64,000 bases of DNA from Caldilineaceae bacterium (GTDB lineage Bacteria; Chloroflexota; Anaerolineae; Caldilineales; Caldilineaceae), in the NCBI GenBank assembly GCA_019637645.1, contig JAHBVH010000024.1:36206-100205 (forward strand). Reading direction: 5' to 3'. The notes beneath the pieces are model-generated. The model saw only the letters and a list, made by a program, of their open reading frames with translations, searched no databases and was not told the DNA's origin. The translations under genes and the position numbers were made by a program. Positions 43,046-51,524 of the stretch are shown here, piece after piece (the stretch's first letter is position 1; each line of letters starts with the position of its first letter).

Positions 43046-45112
43046 ATGCAAAGCTTTTCCGCACATGTCAATGGATACTATGATGTGGCCGATCAACTCC
43101 CCCATTATTTGCGGCAAGCGGCTGAAGTGGCATTGGCGCAACAGCTTGCCCAGAAGGCTGCATTCACCACGGTTGCCCAATTCGAGGCGTATCGTACCCA
43201 AGTGCGCGACCATTTCTTGGCCGCCATTGGTGGTTTGCCAACGGTGAAGACGCCGCTCAATGTCCAATGCCGGGGGACGATTATCCAGGCGCGCTACACC
43301 ATTGAGAAAATCGTCTATGAAAGTGTCCCCAACTTTTTTGTAACAACGGCGCTCTATGTGCCCACCGGACTCACCGCCCCGGCCCCGGCTGTGGTCTTTG
43401 TGCATGGTCACAGTGATCTGGGCAAGGGCTATCCCGAATATCAAGCGGTCTGTATCGATCTGGTGCTGAATGGCTTTGTGGTGCTAGCGGTTGATCCACC
43501 CGGCCAAGGCGAACGCAAGCAATACTATGATCCGGCCACCGGCCAGCTCCATCTGCCCCAATGTACCACCGAACATACCCACAGCGGTCTGCAATATGTG
43601 GTCAGCGGAGCCAGCTTGGCGCGCCAGTTTATTTGGGATGTCGTGCGGGGGGTTGATTATCTAGAAAGTCGCACGGATGTTGATGCGACCCGCATTGGGG
43701 TGACCGGCAACTCCGGTGGCGGCACCCAAACTAGCTTTCTGATGATGGCCGAGCCCCGCTTTGCCGCGGCGGTGCCCTGTACCTTTATTATGACGCTGGC
43801 TTCTTATCTGAAAAGCGGCCAACCCCAGGATAGCGAGCAGGTCGTGCGCGGCTGCTTGGTCGATGGCCCAGATCATGACGACTACCTCACCTTGATGGCA
43901 CCCAAGCCGGTCTTGGTCGGTGCCGCAGCCTATGACTTTTTTCCCATTGAGGGTACTCATGAAGCCGTTGCACGCGCTAAAGCCATCTACCAGCTCTATG
44001 GGGCTGAGGATCGCGTTGCACTCACCGTGGCTGCGCATGGGCATGCCTATTCGCCCCAACTGCGGGAAGCTGCCGTAAACTGGTTTCGCCAACATCTCCA
44101 GGGCACCGCGCCGGATTTTCGCACAGGGCAGATCGATCTCTTGCCGCCGGAGGCGCTCTGGTGTACCGCTACCGGCCATGTCCTCGCCCAGTGGCCGGGC
44201 AGCCGTACCGTCTTTGAACTGAACCAGGCGTGGCTGAAAATGCACGGCTGGCAACGGCAACCCGTCACCGCACCAGCCGCCTTGTCTGCCCATGTCCAAG
44301 CGATGCGGGCCGCCGTCCCGAGGGTGTTGGGCATGGACCTGCACCAACGTACCGCGCCGATCTATCCACGCGTGATCTGGCAAGGGGAGATCCATGGCTA
44401 TGCCGCGGAAAAGATCTTCTTCTTGAGCGAACCCGAAATCGTCATCACCGGTGTTCTGCTTCACCCCAAGGGCACAGCGGTTCAAACGGATCTGGTGATC
44501 TTGGCGCAGGGGACCGCTGAATTAGCTGCACAGCTGCCACGGCTCCAAGCCTTGCTTGCGGCCAACCACCGTGTCTTTGTCAGCGATGTACGCGGTGTGG
44601 GCGCGGTGCAAACGCGGACTGTCACCGCGAGTGCCCCGCCCCACGACACCGAATATAAATTGGCGTGTGATGCCATGATGTTGAAGCGTTCGACCTTGGG
44701 GATGCGGGTCTTTGATGTGCTACGCGCCTATGATTACCTACGCAGCCGCGCTGATGTCACGGCGATTGGCATTGTTGGCGTGGAGAGCGGGGCCATCTTT
44801 GCCTATTTTGCCGCTGCCTTAGAACCGGGCATGACAGCGCTAACCTTTGACCAACTGCTCTTCTCCTACCAAGATCTGGTTGAGACGCGCCTCTATGACC
44901 GCCAACGCTATAACCTGAGCGTAATGGCCTGGGGTATTCTACAACACTTTGATCTCGTCGATCTGCTGCCTTGTTTGGCCCCCCGTTCTTGCACCTTCAT
45001 CAATCTCTGCAATGCCAAAGGCGAGGCCCAAACCGGTGTCGCTTTCTTAGCCGTAGCAACCGCACATGGTTATCTACCCCCTGGCTGGTGTCCAATTATT
45101 CACATGGCATGA
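43046..45112 (+). CDS. Two-domain alpha/beta hydrolase (acetyl-xylan-esterase-like)
   Basis: A 688-residue protein with two hydrolase-like halves. ATG 43046 has AGGAG five bases upstream (a GTG at 43040 overlaps that site). The N-terminal half has VVFVHGHSDLGKGYPE, DPPGQGERKQYY and the nucleophile elbow GNSGGGTQ, with a late HGHAYSPQ histidine; this resembles acetyl-xylan esterases and dipeptidyl-peptidase-like esterases. The C-terminal half repeats the fold in weaker form, with LAQGTAEL, SDVRGVG and an elbow-like GVESGAI. It follows a sugar transporter, so deacetylation of imported or surface sugars is plausible. No signal peptide. Confidence 0.75.
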   Translation: MQSFSAHVNGYYDVADQLPHYLRQAAEVALAQQLAQKAAFTTVAQFEAYRTQVRDHFLAAIGGLPTVKTPLNVQCRGTIIQARYTIEKIVYESVPNFFVTTALYVPTGLTAPAPAVVFVHGHSDLGKGYPEYQAVCIDLVLNGFVVLAVDPPGQGERKQYYDPATGQLHLPQCTTEHTHSGLQYVVSGASLARQFIWDVVRGVDYLESRTDVDATRIGVTGNSGGGTQTSFLMMAEPRFAAAVPCTFIMTLASYLKSGQPQDSEQVVRGCLVDGPDHDDYLTLMAPKPVLVGAAAYDFFPIEGTHEAVARAKAIYQLYGAEDRVALTVAAHGHAYSPQLREAAVNWFRQHLQGTAPDFRTGQIDLLPPEALWCTATGHVLAQWPGSRTVFELNQAWLKMHGWQRQPVTAPAALSAHVQAMRAAVPRVLGMDLHQRTAPIYPRVIWQGEIHGYAAEKIFFLSEPEIVITGVLLHPKGTAVQTDLVILAQGTAELAAQLPRLQALLAANHRVFVSDVRGVGAVQTRTVTASAPPHDTEYKLACDAMMLKRSTLGMRVFDVLRAYDYLRSRADVTAIGIVGVESGAIFAYFAAALEPGMTALTFDQLLFSYQDLVETRLYDRQRYNLSVMAWGILQHFDLVDLLPCLAPRSCTFINLCNAKGEAQTGVAFLAVATAHGYLPPGWCPIIHMA

Positions 45113-45137
45113 GGCGCAGGCCGCCATACGTCCAGCC

Positions 45138-45171
45138 AGCCCTGACAAGGTTTCCAAAACCTATCAGGGCT
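45138..45171. repeat. Dispersed palindrome, copy i (imperfect)
   Basis: AGCCCTGACAAGGTTT ... AAACCTATCAGGGCT, arms with a bulge and a mismatch. The outer stem is GCCC/GGGC instead of GACC/GGTC, again changed on both sides. It lies 25 bp after the esterase stop. Confidence 0.7.
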
Positions 45172-45219
45172 TTGGTGACGGACCAAAGCTTTTCGCATAA
45201 CGCCTATTATCGAAATTAT

Positions 45220-45270
45220 TTGTCTTTTCCCAATGTCTGCATAAGATGATATGCTATCCTCATTGGGAAA
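45220..45270 (+). promoter_or_regulatory. Promoter with overlapping inverted repeat upstream of the tricorn gene
   Basis: TTGTCT (45220-45225), 16-bp spacer, TAAGAT (45242-45247). An inverted repeat TTTCCCAATG (45226-45235) / CATTGGGAAA (45261-45270) has one arm in the spacer and one just past the expected start site, as a repressor site would. Confidence 0.5.
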
Positions 45271-45290
45271 TTCTATTCGTATAACTAGAA

Positions 45291-48200
45291 GTGGAGATGG
45301 AAATGGCCGATCTCCCCTTGACCAATGCGTACCAAGCAGCTCCTGTTCAGGGTTATTATCGTTTTCCGGCTCTTCATGAAGAGACGATTGTTTTTACCGC
45401 CGAAGGTGATCTCTGGAAAGTGGATATTCGTGGTGGACAGGCCCAACGCCTGACAACCCACCACGGCCTCGAAACCCATGCCGCTATCGCTCCTGATGGG
45501 GCTTGGGTTGCTTTTTCAGCTGAATACGAAGGCCCGCGCGAAGTCTATGTCATGCCTTTGAAAGGGGGACGACCCCGGCGCTTGACCTATGAAGGTATGG
45601 ATGAGGATTCAATTGTCGTGGGCTGGACGCCCGATGGCCGTGTGATGTATAGCACCGAATACTTTTCGACCTTGCCGAATCGCCAACTGGTGCTGATTGA
45701 CCTCGCGACCTTGGCCCAAACACGCGTGCCCTTGAGCCAGGCAAGCGAAGGCATCTTTACCCCGGATATGCATACGCTCTTCTTTACACGGCTGCCCCAG
45801 CAGAGCAGCAACGCCAAGCGCTATCAAGGTGGCAGTGTCCAGACTTTGTGGAAATTCACCTTTCCCAAGCGCAAACGCAAAACGCCCCCCGAAGCGGTGC
45901 CACTGACCGCCGATTATCTCGGCACGAGCAAAGCGCCCATGTGGTGGGACGGTCGTCTTTACTTCCTCAGTGATCGTGACGGCACCATGAATTTATGGTC
46001 CATGCGCGATACCGGCCGCCACTTGACCCAGCACACCTTTCATCGCGGTTGGGATATGCAGTCGCCCAGCCTGCACGAAGGGCGGATTGTCTATCAACTG
46101 GGAGCCGATCTGCGCCTCTATACCATTGCCAGCCATGCCGATCAAGCCGTGCCCATTACCTTGACTTCGGACTTTGAACATACGCGCGAACGCTGGATCA
46201 ACAGCCCTTGGCGCTACTTGTCATCCGTCAGTGTTGCGCCGGATGGGGATCGGGTCGTCCTCACTTCGCGGGGGCGCGTCTTTGTCGCGCCGGCCAAACA
46301 GGGGCGCTTGGTAGAAGTGACGGGCCAACAAGGGGTCCGTTATGGCGAGGCCCGCTTTCTGCCAGACGGCCAACGGCTATTGATGCTTTCGGACCAGACC
46401 AACGAACTTGAATTTTGGACGGCCCCCGCCAACGGCATTGGTCCTTTTACCCAATTAACCCAGGATGGACAGGTCTTCCGCTATGGTGGCGTGGCCGCGC
46501 CCAATGGTCAGTGGATTGTCTTCACCGACAAAAACCATCAACTCTGGTTGCTTCATCTGGTGACAAATACCACGGTGCTTTTGGCGACTTCCGAACAAGG
46601 CCCCTTTGGCAAGCTGGCTTGGTCGCCCGACAGTCAGTGGTTGGCCTATGTGCTGCCAGCCGCTAATCAACATCGCCAGATCTGGCTCTACCAAGTCGAG
46701 GGCGGTCAGCACACGGCCATTACCAGCGATCGCGTGGACAGTTTCGCACCGGCGTGGAGTGGCGACGGCAAATGGCTCTATTTCCTTTCGGATCGTCACT
46801 TCCGCTCATTGGTGGAGAGTCCATGGGGGCCACGCCAACCAGAACCCTATTTGCACAAGAGTACCAAAGTCTATTTGCTGGCCCTAAACAAAGGTGACCG
46901 TTCGCCCTTCTGGCCCAATGACGAAATCAGCCTGGCCCACGCCCGCGCCAACAATGGGGCGCGCCCCAGCGAAGCCCAACCAGAGGCGGCAAAGGCCACC
47001 GGGGAAGGACCCAAGGGAAGCAATAGCAAGAGCAATGCCATGACCATTCACCTCGACGGGTTGTCTACGCGGCTCTACGAGGTGCCGTTGCCAGTGGCGA
47101 ACTATGTCGCGCTCATGGCAAATGGGAAGTTCCTCTTTTGGCTGGAACGCGACCCCGAGAGTGAGACGCGCCTGCTGGCCATGGAAGTAAAGAACCAAGA
47201 TCTCATACCGGTATTGGTGACCAATGGGGTCAGCCGTTGCGAGCTTTCGTTGGACGGCAAAAAGTTGATGGTACAGAAAGGCGCGGCGGTCTATCTATTG
47301 GACGCGGTGGCCGAGATGCCCAAAGATCTGGAAAAGAGTCGCGTCCCACTGGGGCAGTGGAGCTTTGCCGTGAACCCCCGCGAAGAATGGCGGCAGATGT
47401 TGCTCGATGCTTGGCGGCTACAGCGCGATTATTTCTATGATCGCAATCTGCACGGGGTACCCTGGCAGGAGATGCTCAACCGCTATCTGCCCTTGGTGGA
47501 GCGGGTGACCGACCGCCAAGAACTTAACGATCTCATTGCCCAGTTGATGAGTGAACTGAGCGCCCTCCACACCGACGTGGGCACAAGTGATGTGCGCCGT
47601 GGGCAAGATTGGGTCGATCTCGCTTCGCTGGGTGCCGAGTTGGCGCGTAACGACGATGCTGGTGGTTATACCATCCACCAGCTCTATCGCACTGATCCTG
47701 AGTTTCCCGAGCAAGCCGGGCCGCTTTTGGTGCCCGAGGTCAATCTGGCCGTAGGCGATACCATTGAAGCGATCAATGGGATCGACACGTTGCAGGTTGC
47801 ACATCCTGCCCTTCTGCTCAAGCAAAAAGCCGGTCAGCAGGTGTTGTTGCGGGTCAGAACCCCTGGCGCGGCCGAGTCCCGCTCGGTGATTGTGCGGCCT
47901 ATCTCCTCGCGCCAGGCCAGTCATCTTCGCTATAGCGCGTGGGAATATGAAAAGCGCCAACAGGTAGAGGAAAAAGGTGGCGGTGCGATTGGCTATATCC
48001 ACTTGCGCGCCATGGATGGCGAAAATTATTCGGAGTGGGCGCGCGACTACTTTCCAGTCTTTAACCGACAAGGGCTGATTATCGACGTACGCAACAATCG
48101 CGGTGGTAATATCGACAGCTGGTTGCTGGGCAAACTCCTGCGCAAGCCGTGGGTCTATTGGCAGCCCCGTGCCGGCAAGCCCTACTGGAATATGCACTAT

Positions 48201-48596
48201 GCCTTCCATGGGCATATGGCCGTACTCTGTAATGAGTTCACCGCCTCCGATGGCGAGACCTTTGCCGAAGGCTTCCGGCGCTTGGGCCTAGGCCAAGTAA
48301 TCGGCGTGCGGACTTGGGGCGGGGGCATCTGGCTCACGCGCAGCAACCGCTTGGTCGATTACGGCTATGCGGCGGCACCGGAGATTGGCATGTATACCGC
48401 GGATGGGCAGTGGTTGATCGAAGGCCACGGTGTCGATCCTGATCAGGTGGTGGATAACCTGCCCCACGCCACCTTCTTGGGGCACGATGCCCAGTTGGAT
48501 GCCGCCATTGCGCACTTGCAGACCTTGATGCGGGAAGCGCCGCGGCCTGTGCCACCGCCACCACCCTACCCCGAGAAAGGCTTCCCTTATGAGTAG
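45291..48596 (+). CDS. Tricorn-type S41 protease
   Basis: A 1101-residue protein with the full tricorn layout: an N-terminal beta-propeller region (about 20-330, WD40/TolB-like blades such as APDGAWVAFSA), a second propeller (about 330-680), the C1 helical domain, a PDZ domain (about 820-890) and the C2 catalytic domain. The catalytic residues correspond to His760 (SALHTDVG), Ser986 with Asp987 (NEFTASDGE) and Glu1044 (IEGHGVDPD). Tricorn makes short peptides from proteasome-type products in the cytoplasm; no signal peptide is seen. The start may be ATG 45291 or 45303 (MEMEMAD). A C-terminal proline-rich tail (RPVPPPPPYPEKG) is typical. Confidence 0.88.
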   Translation: MEMEMADLPLTNAYQAAPVQGYYRFPALHEETIVFTAEGDLWKVDIRGGQAQRLTTHHGLETHAAIAPDGAWVAFSAEYEGPREVYVMPLKGGRPRRLTYEGMDEDSIVVGWTPDGRVMYSTEYFSTLPNRQLVLIDLATLAQTRVPLSQASEGIFTPDMHTLFFTRLPQQSSNAKRYQGGSVQTLWKFTFPKRKRKTPPEAVPLTADYLGTSKAPMWWDGRLYFLSDRDGTMNLWSMRDTGRHLTQHTFHRGWDMQSPSLHEGRIVYQLGADLRLYTIASHADQAVPITLTSDFEHTRERWINSPWRYLSSVSVAPDGDRVVLTSRGRVFVAPAKQGRLVEVTGQQGVRYGEARFLPDGQRLLMLSDQTNELEFWTAPANGIGPFTQLTQDGQVFRYGGVAAPNGQWIVFTDKNHQLWLLHLVTNTTVLLATSEQGPFGKLAWSPDSQWLAYVLPAANQHRQIWLYQVEGGQHTAITSDRVDSFAPAWSGDGKWLYFLSDRHFRSLVESPWGPRQPEPYLHKSTKVYLLALNKGDRSPFWPNDEISLAHARANNGARPSEAQPEAAKATGEGPKGSNSKSNAMTIHLDGLSTRLYEVPLPVANYVALMANGKFLFWLERDPESETRLLAMEVKNQDLIPVLVTNGVSRCELSLDGKKLMVQKGAAVYLLDAVAEMPKDLEKSRVPLGQWSFAVNPREEWRQMLLDAWRLQRDYFYDRNLHGVPWQEMLNRYLPLVERVTDRQELNDLIAQLMSELSALHTDVGTSDVRRGQDWVDLASLGAELARNDDAGGYTIHQLYRTDPEFPEQAGPLLVPEVNLAVGDTIEAINGIDTLQVAHPALLLKQKAGQQVLLRVRTPGAAESRSVIVRPISSRQASHLRYSAWEYEKRQQVEEKGGGAIGYIHLRAMDGENYSEWARDYFPVFNRQGLIIDVRNNRGGNIDSWLLGKLLRKPWVYWQPRAGKPYWNMHYAFHGHMAVLCNEFTASDGETFAEGFRRLGLGQVIGVRTWGGGIWLTRSNRLVDYGYAAAPEIGMYTADGQWLIEGHGVDPDQVVDNLPHATFLGHDAQLDAAIAHLQTLMREAPRPVPPPPPYPEKGFPYE

Positions 48597-48727
48597 TCGT
48601 CGATCTCCTATCGAAATGGTGTAATGACCTATATTGTTCCGCGGTTTTCGTATCATTTGTGATAAACTGGTGCTGTCACATGGAAACATTATATCAAAAT
48701 GGGGGTATGATTGAGGAGGAGTAGGTG

Positions 48728-49030
48728 ATGTTAACCAGAGAAACTGTTATACAACAACTGCGCGAGCATTATCCTTATCTTACCGCCGAATATGGGGTCA
48801 AGCGGATTGGGTTGTTTGGCTCATTTGCACGGGGAACCGCTAACGAGACGAGTGACATTGATGTCCTGGTCGAGTTTCAGTCCCCAGTAGGCTTCAAGTT
48901 TATTGAATTGATCGCCTATTTGGAGCAGCTTTTCGAGCGCGAAGTCGATGTGCTTACCCCCGCCGGTCTACAAGGGATTCGCTCGCCCAACGTAGCCCAT
49001 CGGATTGCTGAGGGTATCCTCTATGTCTAA
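48728..49030 (+). CDS. mntA: Minimal nucleotidyltransferase (MntA-like antitoxin)
   Basis: A 100-residue nucleotidyltransferase with the GSFARGT...SDIDVLVEF (GSx10DxD) motif. ATG 48728 has GGAGGA seven bases upstream; an in-frame GTG at 48725 is too close. A third acidic residue lies in FEREVDVL. It overlaps the HEPN gene by eight bases. In HepT/MntA modules the nucleotidyltransferase inactivates the HEPN toxin by adding AMP to it. Confidence 0.85.
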   Translation: MLTRETVIQQLREHYPYLTAEYGVKRIGLFGSFARGTANETSDIDVLVEFQSPVGFKFIELIAYLEQLFEREVDVLTPAGLQGIRSPNVAHRIAEGILYV

Positions 49031-49370
49031 CCGCAGCGACCGTGCTTTTCTGGAAGATATCCAAGAAGCAATCCGGCGGGCACAAATGTATGTAGATGGC
49101 GTTAGTTATGAACAATTTCTGTCTGACCTGAAAACACAAGATGCAGTGATCCGAACATTAGAGATCATTGGTGAAGCGACCAAGCGTCTCTCCCCCGAAA
49201 TTCGGGCACGCCATTCTGCTATTCCTTGGACAAGTATGGCCCGTGCACGCGATAAACTAATTCATGCCTACTTTGGGGTAAACGTAGACATCGTCTGGCA
49301 AATTGTTCATGATGAACTCCCCACTGTTGCGGTTATGCTTGCGCGGCTATTATCCTCAGACCCTCCGTAG
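49023..49370 (+). CDS. hepT: HEPN-domain toxin (HepT, DUF86 family)
   Basis: A 115-residue HEPN ribonuclease. ATG 49023 lies inside the end of the MntA gene; the longer frame from 49005 is unlikely. The catalytic Rx4H motif is RDKLIH followed by AYFGV, where the tyrosine is the expected AMPylation site (RDKLIHAY). Its helical pattern and length fit DUF86. With the upstream gene it forms a type VII toxin-antitoxin module. Confidence 0.87.
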   Translation: MSNRSDRAFLEDIQEAIRRAQMYVDGVSYEQFLSDLKTQDAVIRTLEIIGEATKRLSPEIRARHSAIPWTSMARARDKLIHAYFGVNVDIVWQIVHDELPTVAVMLARLLSSDPP

Positions 49371-49430
49371 GTCTGCCAAATATGTACGAACCTTTCCGCT
49401 ATATTCAAGCCAAAAGAGGAACCAAACGCT

Positions 49431-50558
49431 ATGAACACAGAAAGCCCCACTGGCGTAGCCGCGCGCCAGCTTGTCCAACGGATGGGTGAAGCCGCGGAGA
49501 ACTTTCTTGCTGCACTCTCCACTGATCAACGTGCCGCGGCACAGCTTGACTTTGCCAATCAAGCCGAACGGACGACGTGGCACTATACACCAACCCCGCG
49601 CCAAGGGTTGCCCTTTACCGAAATGGATCGCAAGCAGCAGCGCTTGGCCCAAGCCCTCGTCATGACCGGGCTCAGCCGAGGTGGCTACAACACGGCCACC
49701 ACGATCATGGGCCTGGAAACCTTGCTGGATGCCAAAGAAGGTTTTACGGCTCAGCTTTGGTGGCGCGATTCCCGGCTCTATCATGTCACCATCTTTGGGA
49801 GCCCGGATGAGCGTAACCCGTGGGGGTGGCGTTTTGAAGGTCATCACATCTCGCTGAATTACACGATTGTCGGGGGCCTCATTGTGGCCCCCACCCCCAC
49901 TTTCTTTGGCTCGAACCCCGCCGAGTCACCCCTGAGCAGCCACCATTCATTACGTCCGCTGGCTGGCATTGAAGATTTTGCGCGCGACCTGCTGCATTCA
50001 CTCTCCGACGAACAACGGGCTCATGCTATCTTGACCTCGGTGGCACCGCCCGACATTGTTATGCTTAATCGGCCCTTTGTGGTGGAGGGCGCATTGCCCG
50101 CGCAAACCCCGGGCGTCGATGATACCGTGGCCGTCGCCAGCCAATTCCGGACCATGGCGCGCTTGCTTGAAGAGCGCGGTGTCACTGCCGCCGAACTAGA
50201 AGCCGTGCGCTACTCTGCGGCTCCCAAGGGGATCGCGGCTAGCGCCCTCACCAGTAGTCAGCAAGAGATTCTATGGGCGCTCATGGGGGACTACATTCAC
50301 CGCATGCCCGATGAGTTAGCTGAAATTGAGTTGAAGAAACTCCAACAGCAAGGGGTGGGCGGTATTCACTTTGCCTGGGCTGGTGGCCTGGAACGGCGGC
50401 AACCCCATTACTACCGCCTCCAAGGTCCGCGCTTCTTGGTGGAATATGACAACACCCAAAATGACGCCAATCATATTCATTCCGTCTGGCGCGATCCCGC
50501 CAACGACTTTGGCGCTGACATTTTAGCGCAGCACTACGCCACCTCTCATCATCATTAG
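49431..50558 (+). CDS. DUF3500-domain protein
   Basis: A 375-residue protein matching DUF3500 in its recognisable parts: AAENFLAALSTDQRAAAQLD, WHYTPTPRQGLPF, and GGYNTATTIMGLE. The C-terminal region has FAWAGGLERRQPHYYRLQGP and a His-rich segment DNTQNDANHIHSVWRDPAND, consistent with a metal-binding centre. Family members are of unknown biochemical function; some are encoded near transporters. No signal peptide is apparent, although many family members are exported. It lies 60 bp after the HepT gene and is probably independent of it. Confidence 0.82.
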   Translation: MNTESPTGVAARQLVQRMGEAAENFLAALSTDQRAAAQLDFANQAERTTWHYTPTPRQGLPFTEMDRKQQRLAQALVMTGLSRGGYNTATTIMGLETLLDAKEGFTAQLWWRDSRLYHVTIFGSPDERNPWGWRFEGHHISLNYTIVGGLIVAPTPTFFGSNPAESPLSSHHSLRPLAGIEDFARDLLHSLSDEQRAHAILTSVAPPDIVMLNRPFVVEGALPAQTPGVDDTVAVASQFRTMARLLEERGVTAAELEAVRYSAAPKGIAASALTSSQQEILWALMGDYIHRMPDELAEIELKKLQQQGVGGIHFAWAGGLERRQPHYYRLQGPRFLVEYDNTQNDANHIHSVWRDPANDFGADILAQHYATSHHH

Positions 50559-50561
50559 TTT

Positions 50562-50709
50562 TTGGTCATTGGTCATTGGTCATTGGTCATTGGTCATTGG
50601 TCATTGGTTATTGGTTATTGGTTATTGGTTATTGGTTACGGTCTAAGCGATGCAAATGACAAATGACCAATGACCAATGACAAAGAACCAATGACCAATG
50701 ACCAATGAC
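50562..50709. repeat. Heptamer tandem array with facing complement
   Basis: Six TTGGTCA units followed by five TTGGTTA units (50562-50638), then after about 15 bp a degenerate array of the complement (TGACCAA/CAATGAC, about 50653-50709). The two arrays can fold into a long hairpin just upstream of the aldolase gene. Similar heptamer arrays are known in cyanobacteria and other bacteria. Confidence 0.9.
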
Positions 50710-50727
50710 AACAAGAAAAGAGTCCTC

Positions 50728-51519
50728 ATGACTGAATCGATTATTGCGACGACACAAGCCAAGCGTGCGCTGCGTGAGGGGAAAGTCGTATTGGGTACGA
50801 TGGTTGCGGAGATGCGTCAGCCTTCGGTGATGCAGTTGCTGGCGAATGCTGATTTTGATTTCTGCATTATTGACAACGAACATGGCCCTTTTAACATTGA
50901 AACGATCGCCGACCTGAGTCGCGCCGGACGCTATTATGGGGTCACGCCGATTGTGCGGGTGCCAGAACTAACTTACACCTACTTGGCCCAATCTCTGGAT
51001 GTGGGCGCGCAGGGTGTGATGATCCCGCGTATCACCAGTGTAGAGCAAGTGCAGCAAGCAGTGCAGATCATCAAATATCCGCCGGTAGGTGCGCGTGGCT
51101 GTGCCCTTAATCGGGGTCACACCAACTTCTTGGCCGGCTCTGTGGCGGATGTGATGGCGCGTGCCAATGAAGAGACGCTGTTGGTGATTCAGATCGAGAC
51201 CAAAGAAGCACTGGAGCAAGTCGAAGAGATTGTAGCCGTGCCAGGGGTGGATGTCGCCTTTATTGGCCCGAATGATTTGTCGATTGCATTGGGCGTCCAC
51301 GGCCAAACTACCTCGCCAACCATGGTGGCGGCCATGGAGCGGGTGGTCGCGGCCTGTCAGAAGCATCATGTCGCCGCGGCCATTCAATTGGCCGATGTGT
51401 CTCTCGCCACCCAGTGGATTCAGAAGGGCATCCAGATGGTGAGCTACAGTGCCGAGACCAGCTTGTTGATCAGCGCTGGGCTGGCCGCCACGAGTGCCTT
51501 GCGGAGTGTAACGGCGTAA
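50728..51519 (+). CDS. HpcH/HpaI-type class II aldolase
   Basis: A 263-residue pyruvate-type aldolase (4-hydroxy-2-oxoheptanedioate aldolase family). ATG 50728 is chosen since the longer frame begins inside the repeat array. Motifs: IDNEHGPFN with the catalytic His, GVMIPRITSVEQ, the metal Glu in VIQIETKEALEQ and Asp in VAFIGPNDLSIALG. It would cleave a 2-oxo-hydroxy acid into pyruvate and an aldehyde. With the enolase-superfamily dehydratases at 52826 and 60512 it forms the usual dehydratase-then-aldolase route of sugar-acid breakdown. Confidence 0.88.
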   Translation: MTESIIATTQAKRALREGKVVLGTMVAEMRQPSVMQLLANADFDFCIIDNEHGPFNIETIADLSRAGRYYGVTPIVRVPELTYTYLAQSLDVGAQGVMIPRITSVEQVQQAVQIIKYPPVGARGCALNRGHTNFLAGSVADVMARANEETLLVIQIETKEALEQVEEIVAVPGVDVAFIGPNDLSIALGVHGQTTSPTMVAAMERVVAACQKHHVAAAIQLADVSLATQWIQKGIQMVSYSAETSLLISAGLAATSALRSVTA

Positions 51520-51524
51520 ACAAT

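Noticed and set aside
50562..50709. CRISPR-like array or insertion-sequence end
   Set aside because: Heptamers without spacers and no transposase nearby; it is a short tandem repeat with an inverted partner.
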